Positions 6,683-11,200 of a stretch of 11,200 nt of DNA are shown piece after piece. Location: positions 1-11,200 of the forward strand of contig JAJYSW010000100.1 in the NCBI GenBank assembly GCA_021793335.1. The letters run 5' to 3'. Within the stretch, counting starts at the first letter, position 1, and each line of letters starts with the position of its first letter. Below the pieces are notes generated by a model that worked only from the letters and a program-made list of their open reading frames with translations, was not told where the DNA came from and ran no database searches. Both the position numbers and the translations under genes were made by a program. The DNA comes from Actinomycetes bacterium. Its GTDB lineage: Bacteria > Actinomycetota > Actinomycetes > Mycobacteriales > Micromonosporaceae.

Positions 6683-8506
6683 TCACTCTCCTTCATCGTC
6701 TGGCTGCTGTTCTCTCACGGCATGAGGGGAGGTGGCCGGGTGCGTGCCGCTGAGGTGCCGGGCCGAGTTCACGAGCCCCACGTGGCTGTACGCCTGCGGG
6801 ACATTGCCGAGCTGACGGCCCGCACGCGGGTCGAACTCCTCGCTGAGGAGCCCGAGGTCGTTGCGCACGGCCAGCAGCCGCTCGAAAAGCTCGTTCGCCT
6901 CGTCCGGGCGGCCGGTGCTGTACAGGGCGTCCACCAGCCAGAACGAGCAGGCCAGGAACACGCCCTCCCCGCCGGGGAGGCCATCGACGCCGCCGTCAGC
7001 CGAGGGGTCGTAGCGCAGGAGATAGCCGTCGTGGCCCAGCTCCCGGCGCACCGCCTCGACGGTGCCGAGCATCCGCGGATCGTGCCACGGCAGGAACCCG
7101 ACCTGCGGAAGGAGCAGCAGCGCCGCGTCGAGTCCCTTGGAGCCGTAGAACTGGGTGAACGTCCCGCGTTCGGCGTCGTAGCCGCGGTCGCAGATATCGC
7201 GGTGGATCCGGTCGCGCAAGGCCCGCCACTTGTCGACCGGCCCGTCCAGGCCGAATAGTTCAACGGACTCGACGGCCTTGTCGAACCCGGCCCACGACAG
7301 GACCTTGGAGTGGACGAAGTGCCGGCGCTCGCTGCGGATCTCCCAGAGGCCCTCGTCGGGTTCGTCCCATTTCCCTTCGAGGTAGTCCAGCATCGTCCGC
7401 TGTAGCTCCCAGGCGCTCGCGTCGGGTTCCAGACCCGCCTTCCGCGACAGGTGGATGCCGCCGAGGACCTCGCCCCAGACGTCGAGCTGGAGCTGTCCCG
7501 AGGCGTCGTTGCCGGTCCGCACCGGAGAGGAGCCCTCGTAGCCGGGGAGCCAGTCGATGGTGAACTCGGGGATCCAGCGGGTGCCGTCGAGGCCGTACAA
7601 GATCTGGAGGTCGGCCGGGTTGCCGGCCACGGCGCGCAGCAGCCACTCGCGCCACTCGCGGGCCTCGTCGATGTAACCGGTGCCCAGCAGCGCCTGGAGC
7701 GTGAAGGTCGCATCGCGCAGCCAGCAGAAACGGTAGTCCCAGTTGCGGACCCCGCCGATCTCCTCGGGCAGGGAGGTGGTCGCGGCGGCGACGATGCCGC
7801 CGGTCGGAGCGTAGGTGAGGGCCTTGAGGGTGGTCATCGAGCGGCAGACGGCGTCCCTCCATCCGCCCTCGTAGCGGAGATGGCCGACCCACTCGTTCCA
7901 GAACTGCTCGGTCTCCGCGATCCCGGCCTCGGGGTCGACCGGCACGGGCCTGCCCTCGTGCGAGGGCCGGTAGGTGAGCACGAAGCAGACCCGCTGACCG
8001 GCCGAGACGGTGAACTCGGCGTGTTCGGTGGTGTCGTCGAGTTCCATCGGGATGTCCGAGGCGAGCCAGGTCGCATCGGGCCCGGCGACGGCGACGATCT
8101 GCCCGTCCTCGCGTCGGACCCACGGTTCGACATGGCCGTAGCCGAAGCGCAGCCGCATCACGGTGCGCATGGGGACGCGTCCGCTGACGCCTTCGACGAT
8201 GCGGACGAGGTCGGCGGCGCCGCTGCGCGGGGGCATCGCGTCGATGACGCGGACGCTGCCCTCGGGGGTGTCCCACTCGGTTTCGAGGATGAGCGTGTCG
8301 CCGCGGTAGCGCCGCCGCGTGCATGTGCCTCCCGCAGCCGGCGCCAGAAGCCAGTTCCCGTGCCGCTCGTCGCCGAGCAGCGCCGCGAAGCAGGCCGGAG
8401 AATCGAACCGCGGCAGGCACAGCCAATCGATCGAGCCGTCGATGCCCACCAGTGCCGCCGTGTGGAGGTCACCGAGCATTCCGTACTCTTCGATTCTCAA
8501 AGCCAC
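6683..8506 (-). CDS. Glycoside hydrolase family 15 (glucoamylase/trehalase type)
   Basis: A 607-residue cytoplasmic GH15 enzyme with no signal peptide. The N-terminal beta-sandwich domain begins RIEEYGMLGDLHTAALVG and carries GSIDWLCLPRFDSPACFAAL (24-43), typical of the actinobacterial group. The (alpha/alpha)6 barrel has NWDYRFCWLRDA (255-266), the PDEGLWEIR stretch (383-391) expected to hold the general acid, and SEEFDP...LGNVPQAYSHVGL (about 555-578) with the general base. Actinobacterial members of this shape include trehalases as well as enzymes acting on malto-oligosaccharides; sequence alone does not separate them. Either would release glucose. GTG 8506 matches the family's N-terminus, although the upstream GGTGAG is a poor binding site. 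The downstream glucose dehydrogenase gene is coupled to it. Confidence 0.93.
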   Translation of the reverse strand: MALRIEEYGMLGDLHTAALVGIDGSIDWLCLPRFDSPACFAALLGDERHGNWLLAPAAGGTCTRRRYRGDTLILETEWDTPEGSVRVIDAMPPRSGAADLVRIVEGVSGRVPMRTVMRLRFGYGHVEPWVRREDGQIVAVAGPDATWLASDIPMELDDTTEHAEFTVSAGQRVCFVLTYRPSHEGRPVPVDPEAGIAETEQFWNEWVGHLRYEGGWRDAVCRSMTTLKALTYAPTGGIVAAATTSLPEEIGGVRNWDYRFCWLRDATFTLQALLGTGYIDEAREWREWLLRAVAGNPADLQILYGLDGTRWIPEFTIDWLPGYEGSSPVRTGNDASGQLQLDVWGEVLGGIHLSRKAGLEPDASAWELQRTMLDYLEGKWDEPDEGLWEIRSERRHFVHSKVLSWAGFDKAVESVELFGLDGPVDKWRALRDRIHRDICDRGYDAERGTFTQFYGSKGLDAALLLLPQVGFLPWHDPRMLGTVEAVRRELGHDGYLLRYDPSADGGVDGLPGGEGVFLACSFWLVDALYSTGRPDEANELFERLLAVRNDLGLLSEEFDPRAGRQLGNVPQAYSHVGLVNSARHLSGTHPATSPHAVREQQPDDEGE

Positions 8507-8589
8507 ATCTCACCATCCCGCAACACGCGCATGTGCACCGTCGTTGTCGCTTACCCAAAGCGAGCCGGTGGTATGCGTGCGGTGCGGGA

Positions 8590-8633
8590 CCGGTGGCGGC
8601 GGGGCCTGCGGCGCGGGCGTCCGCCTCCACCGG
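8590..8633 (-). terminator. GC-rich hairpin after the GH10 gene
   Basis: CCGGTGG plus GGCGG (8590-8602) pairs with CCGCC plus CCACCGG (8621-8633), giving a 12-bp stem with one internal mismatch and an 18-nt loop. It begins 16 nt past the GH10 stop codon. No U-run follows, as is common for actinomycete terminators. It separates the GH10 gene from GH15; a GH15 promoter would have to lie between about 8507 and 8589, where I find no clear consensus. Confidence 0.5.
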
Positions 8634-8649
8634 AACGGGCTGAGCCGAT

Positions 8650-9909
8650 TCAGTCCAGATCGACGGTCACGTCAGCTTCGCCGGCCTCGTTCAGGGTGAA
8701 CTCGGCGGCGCCGTCTCGGTGCTCGATGCGGTAGTCGCCGAGGAAGCCGTTGAAGCGCAGGCGGCCCTCGGCATCGGTGGTCCGGGTCTCGTCCGTGCCC
8801 CATTCGGTGTTGACGAGGTGGTGCAGCCGGTCGTAGGAGGGTTTCGGCGTGCCGTCGGCTCGGATGAAACCGCCGGGCGCGCCGAGCCACATGCCGGCGT
8901 CGGACATGCCCCAGTAGGTGACCGCTTCGACCGAAGGGTGCGAGAGCAGGGTCTTGTAGTGGCGTTCGATCTCGTCGGCTTGGCGAGCTTCGCCTTCAGG
9001 GGTGCTGGGCCAGCTCTCGACCCGGTGGTCGTTGAGGTCGACGATCTCGGGGGGCATGGTCTCACCGGAGACGATGGTGGTCTCGGTGAAGTGGATCGGC
9101 AGTCCGTAGCGGGAGAAGCGCTCCAGGACGCCGAGGGTCTTCTCCTCGCCCCAATAGCCCTGGTGCATGTGGCTTTGGAGGCCGAGCGCGTCGATGCGGA
9201 CGCCGGCTTCCAGGACCCCTTCGATGAGGCACTCGTAGGCTGCGGACATGTCGAAGTCGTTGAGCAGCAGCGTCGCGCCCGGGTTCGCCTCGCGGGCGGC
9301 GTCGAAGGCCATGCGCACCATGGGGATGCGGCCGATATCGCGGCACAGCCGAGTGATGCCGTTATCGTATTTGTCGAAGATCGGCATGATGACGACCTCG
9401 TTGATGACGTCCCACATGTCGATCAGACCGGCGAAGTCGGTCATTTCGCGCTTGATGCGTTCGGTCTGGACACGGGCGATCTCGGCGTTGTCGAGGTCGA
9501 GGAGCCAATCGGCGGTGACGGTGTGCCAGGCGAGGGGGTGGCCCTTGACGGTGTGGCCGCGTTCGGTCAGTAGACGCGCGGCGGCCAGGACGCGCTCGGT
9601 GTCGGGTTTGCCGCGCTCGGGCTCGAATCGGCCCCAGTAGAACGGGAGGGTCCCGAAGTTGAACAGTCCCTCCCACAGTTCGAGCATGCGCTCCTCGCGC
9701 CCGGGATCGTCGGAGTCGCCGCTCGCGAGTTCGACGGCCTCGAAGGCGGTGCAGCCGAAGAGGAATTTGTGGCGGAGCTGTTGGAGCCGCACTTCGCGCC
9801 CGGCGAGCGGCTCGCCGTTCACGGTGAGGGTGACGGTGGTGTCGGCGGTGCGATGGCGCCGGATGTCGCGCTCAACGGAAGTTTCGACCATTATCGGTTC
9901 ACTTTCCAT
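8650..9909 (-). CDS. GH10 endo-1,4-beta-xylanase, apparently intracellular
   Basis: A 419-residue GH10 enzyme. A short N-terminal strand region (TVTLTVNGEPLAGREVRL) leads into the first barrel strand HKFLFGCTAF. GHPLAWHTVTADWLL (123-137) is the substrate-site segment. WDVINE places the acid/base at E171, and HFTE places the nucleophile at E276. A small C-terminal beta module (TTDAEGRLRFNGFLGDYRIEH) is typical of this GH10 subgroup. There is no signal peptide, so it probably cleaves imported xylo-oligosaccharides. xylA nearby supports this. The frame is open to 10077, but that extension is arginine- and proline-rich, crosses the probable promoter and is not GH10-like. ATG 9909 lacks a ribosome binding site; ATG 9891 (MVETSVERD) with GGAAAG upstream is a close alternative. 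Confidence 0.92.
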   Translation of the reverse strand: MESEPIMVETSVERDIRRHRTADTTVTLTVNGEPLAGREVRLQQLRHKFLFGCTAFEAVELASGDSDDPGREERMLELWEGLFNFGTLPFYWGRFEPERGKPDTERVLAAARLLTERGHTVKGHPLAWHTVTADWLLDLDNAEIARVQTERIKREMTDFAGLIDMWDVINEVVIMPIFDKYDNGITRLCRDIGRIPMVRMAFDAAREANPGATLLLNDFDMSAAYECLIEGVLEAGVRIDALGLQSHMHQGYWGEEKTLGVLERFSRYGLPIHFTETTIVSGETMPPEIVDLNDHRVESWPSTPEGEARQADEIERHYKTLLSHPSVEAVTYWGMSDAGMWLGAPGGFIRADGTPKPSYDRLHHLVNTEWGTDETRTTDAEGRLRFNGFLGDYRIEHRDGAAEFTLNEAGEADVTVDLD

Positions 9910-9919
9910 GGAAGTTTCG
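9877..9919 (-). promoter_or_regulatory. Two direct CGAAACTTCC boxes at the xylanase start
   Basis: On the minus strand CGAAACTTCC occurs at 9919-9910, just before the ATG at 9909, and again at 9886-9877, inside the early codons. The copies are 33 bp apart, about three helical turns. A 10-bp palindrome, TTCCATGGAA (9904-9913), overlaps the first. They resemble the CGAAA...TTTCG boxes I recall upstream of Streptomyces xylanase genes, usually bound by LacI-type repressors. The match to that consensus is imperfect. Confidence 0.45.
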
Positions 9920-9930
9920 GTGCGACTTGT

Positions 9931-9959
9931 ATTCCAGCAGGCTTGCGGTCGCCGGTCAA
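9931..9959 (-). promoter_or_regulatory. Probable promoter of the GH10 gene
   Basis: On the minus strand TTGACC (9959-9954, 5 of 6) and TGGAAT (9936-9931, 4 of 6) are separated by exactly 17 nt. Initiation would fall near 9924, giving a leader of about 15 nt before ATG 9909 and placing the first CGAAACTTCC box just downstream of +1, where a repressor would block elongation or promoter opening. Confidence 0.5.
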
Positions 9960-9986
9960 GGGCCCGGCCCGACGAGGACACGGATC

Positions 9987-10018
9987 GGCCGGGCGGGAGC
10001 GGCGGCTCCGGCCCGGCC
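9987..10018 (-). terminator. Long GC hairpin after vapC
   Basis: GGCCGGGC (9987-9994) pairs with GCCCGGCC (10011-10018), and GGAGC (9996-10000) with GCTCC (10005-10009). The result is a 13-bp stem with one mismatch and a 4-nt loop. It lies 28 nt beyond the vapC stop and before the GH10 promoter, and has no U-tract. It probably insulates the xylanase from vapBC transcription. Confidence 0.55.
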
Positions 10019-10046
10019 CGTCGGTATGGGGGAAGGCGGCGTCCGG

Positions 10047-10469
10047 TCAGTCGGCCTCGCCGGCCGGGACCACCCATTCGGTCGGCTGCCCGGTGACCTC
10101 GGCGATCCTGTCGAAGTCCTTGTCGTAGTGGAGCACCGTCACCCGGTGCCGCTCGGCGGTGGCGGCGATGAGCAGGTCGGGGAGCTTGACAGTACGATGC
10201 TCGGATGTATCGATCAACGATGATTGGACATCCTCTGCTCGGCTGAAAACATCGTCCGAGATCGGCAGCCGCTCAAAGCCGAGGAACCATTCACGCACGT
10301 CATCAGCGTGGCGCGGGTTTCTGGCCCCGACCATGATCTCCATCGCCACCACGCCGCAGACTGCGACGAGGCCCCGGTCGATCAGTGGCACGAGCACCTC
10401 GGCGACGGCGGGCTTCCGCAGTCGAGCGAGCACGCTGGTATCGGCGAGGTACGTCGCGACCGCTACCAC
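10047..10469 (-). CDS. vapC: VapC-type PIN-domain ribonuclease toxin
   Basis: A 140-residue PIN-domain protein. The acidic metal-binding residues stand where expected: D10 (LADTSVL), E44 (VVAMEIMVG), D98 (KLPDLLIAATA) and D116 (HYDKDF). It would act as a Mg2+-dependent RNase, cutting tRNA or other RNA when its antitoxin is degraded; the RNA target cannot be predicted. All four residues are intact, so the toxin is probably active. It starts at GTG 10469 with GGGAG 5 nt upstream and overlaps the vapB stop by 7 nt, as expected for a coupled type II pair. It lies between xylA and the GH10 xylanase, which have no obvious functional tie to it. Confidence 0.93.
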   Translation of the reverse strand: MVAVATYLADTSVLARLRKPAVAEVLVPLIDRGLVAVCGVVAMEIMVGARNPRHADDVREWFLGFERLPISDDVFSRAEDVQSSLIDTSEHRTVKLPDLLIAATAERHRVTVLHYDKDFDRIAEVTGQPTEWVVPAGEAD

Positions 10470-10663
10470 GCACGCTCCCGAATTTCATCGGCGTCGAGCT
10501 CGAGCCCGCCCTCGATCACCCATTGCACGAACTGCTTCCTCCGCTCACGGTCGACCGCGTCCTTGAGCGCGGCGTTGACCGTCGCGACCTTGGTGGTGGT
10601 CCCGAAGATCTCGCTGGCCCTGGCCACGAGGTCGTCGTCGAGGTTGATCACTGTTCTCGTCAT
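10463..10663 (-). CDS. vapB: VapB-family ribbon-helix-helix antitoxin
   Basis: A 66-residue protein beginning MTRTVINLDDDLVARASEIF, a ribbon-helix-helix strand and first helix of the VapB (PF09957-like) family. The second helix carries TKVATVNAALKDAVDRERRKQF, and a short acidic C-terminal tail (EGGLELDADEIRERAW) would block the VapC active site. It should neutralise VapC and repress its own operon as a complex. A TTG 39 nt upstream extends the frame, but ATG 10663 has a GGGGG tract 8 nt upstream and starts exactly at the domain. The extension would also reach the -10 box of the nearer promoter candidate. Confidence 0.92.
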   Translation of the reverse strand: MTRTVINLDDDLVARASEIFGTTTKVATVNAALKDAVDRERRKQFVQWVIEGGLELDADEIRERAW

Positions 10664-10701
10664 CAGTTTCACCCCCTGACCATAAATGAGCACTCCTGCC
10701 A

Positions 10702-10730
10702 AGGATAGCTTTTGACACGGCGTGTTGGAA
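10702..10730 (-). promoter_or_regulatory. Candidate vapBC promoter with internal palindrome
   Basis: In an AT-rich stretch, TTCCAA (10730-10725) and TATCCT (10707-10702) are 17 nt apart on the minus strand. Between them lies the palindrome ACACG-G-CGTGT (10715-10725), a plausible VapBC operator. A second candidate, TTGATC (10769-10764) with GAGAAT (10746-10741), also has 17-nt spacing, and the choice is open. Confidence 0.35.
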
Positions 10731-10759
10731 CCTTTGAAAAATTCTCCTCGGTATATTTA

Positions 10760-10782
10760 GTCAGATCAATACGGTATCTGAC
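10760..10782. repeat. Inverted repeat upstream of vapBC
   Basis: GTCAGAT (10760-10766) and ATCTGAC (10776-10782) are perfect 7-bp arms around 9 nt, between the xylA terminator and the vapBC promoter region. It may be a regulatory-protein site. Nothing in the window identifies the protein. Confidence 0.35.
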
Positions 10783-10785
10783 AGA

Positions 10786-10820
10786 ACAGTGGCCCCGGGA
10801 CGAAGCCCCGGGGCCACTGT
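10786..10820 (-). terminator. Strong hairpin terminator after xylA
   Basis: ACAGTGGCCCCGGG (10786-10799) pairs perfectly over 14 bp with CCCGGGGCCACTGT (10807-10820) around a 7-nt loop. It sits 19 nt beyond the xylA stop. Only scattered Ts follow on the minus strand, so it is a U-poor terminator, which also gives vapBC its own transcription unit. Confidence 0.75.
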
Positions 10821-10839
10821 CGGCTGGAACGATGTGCGG

Positions 10840-11200
10840 TCAGCGGACGCCGTAGAGGTGTTCGAGGGCGAGCTGGTCGAGCCGCTCGAACGCCATACCC
10901 TTCGCCGCCAGCGCCTCGACATCGACCTCGACGTCCCGCATGTCCTCCCACGTCTCACCCTCGGCGAGCGTCGGCACCGCCAACTGATCGACCCGAGCGG
11001 CCACCAAGGCCTCCCGCACCTCCGGATCGGCCCGGAACGCCCTGACCTTGTCACGCAAGATCAGATAATTGCGCATGCACCCGGCAGCCGACACCCACAC
11101 ACCCGCATCATCCTCGGTACGCGGCGGCTTGAAATCGAAGTGGATCGGACCGCTGTACTGCCCCTTGGCGATCCCCTCCTCCACCGCATCCACCGCCCAG
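10840..11200 (-). CDS. xylA: Xylose isomerase, C-terminal third (5' end off window)
   Basis: The last 119 codons of an enzyme of about 390 residues; the start lies beyond the right edge. The segment YSGPIHFDFKPPRTEDDAGV contains HFDFKP, whose aspartate corresponds to the last metal ligand (D287 in Streptomyces numbering). It is followed by SAAGCMRNYLILRDKVRAFR and the C-terminal arm ending MAFERLDQLALEHLYGVR, characteristic of the actinobacterial class I type. It converts D-xylose to D-xylulose in the cytoplasm, before phosphorylation by xylulokinase; the rest of the pathway may lie outside the window. A GTG at 11193 is internal, not the start, because the frame stays open to the edge and family homology continues through it. 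The gene is followed by a strong hairpin. Confidence 0.96.
   Translation of the reverse strand, partial: WAVDAVEEGIAKGQYSGPIHFDFKPPRTEDDAGVWVSAAGCMRNYLILRDKVRAFRADPEVREALVAARVDQLAVPTLAEGETWEDMRDVEVDVEALAAKGMAFERLDQLALEHLYGVR

Noticed and set aside
7451..8734. Plus-strand frame of 427 codons opposite GH15
   Set aside because: Shadow of GH15 in GC-rich DNA; no recognisable domain or plausible ribosome binding site.
9910..10077. N-terminal extension of the xylanase frame
   Set aside because: It would cross the TTGACC/TGGAAT promoter and the vapC terminator hairpin, and its sequence is not GH10-like.
10712..10740. Perfect plus-strand TTGACA as a promoter
   Set aside because: Its best -10 at 17 nt is TGAAAA, and it would transcribe only antisense to xylA with no gene downstream.

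Overview
The window is GC-rich DNA (AT-rich only around 10,670-10,785) with tightly packed genes, GTG starts, an actinobacterial-type xylose isomerase end, and long GC hairpins lacking a U-tract. This points to an actinomycete chromosome; I cannot name the genus from sequence alone. I see no rRNA, tRNA, CRISPR array, transposase or phage gene.

Left end (1-1950, minus strand): a three-gene unit reading leftwards. It encodes a luciferase-like flavin monooxygenase (CE1758-type), a MarR repressor, and the start of an NADPH:FMN reductase (CE1759-type) cut by the window edge. The genes overlap or nearly touch. A 5-4-5 inverted repeat overlaps the likely -10 box and is a good candidate for the MarR operator. 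The reductase probably supplies reduced FMN to the monooxygenase; the substrate is unknown.

Middle (1951-5606): a long untranslated region with two mutually exclusive hairpins leads into a TerC/Alx-family membrane protein (plus strand). It converges on a TetR repressor (minus strand), which is divergent from a 14-helix DHA2-type drug exporter (plus strand). A perfect 9-3-9 palindrome in the divergent promoter region is very probably the TetR operator.

Right part (5616-11200, all minus strand): a sugar-degradation block. In transcription order it holds xylose isomerase (3' end only), a VapBC toxin-antitoxin pair, a signal-peptide-less GH10 xylanase, a GH15 glucosidase/trehalase and a zinc-dependent glucose-1-dehydrogenase-type enzyme. 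GH15 and the dehydrogenase form a coupled pair in which one may release glucose and the other oxidise it. GH10 and XylA fit intracellular breakdown of xylo-oligosaccharides to xylulose. GC-rich hairpins follow xylA, vapC and the GH10 gene, so these appear to be separate transcription units with vapBC lodged between two xylan-related genes.

Nothing here is a plainly new defence or mobile system. The items most worth a second look are the MarR-controlled monooxygenase/reductase unit of unknown substrate, the terC leader, and the repeated CGAAACTTCC boxes at the xylanase start.
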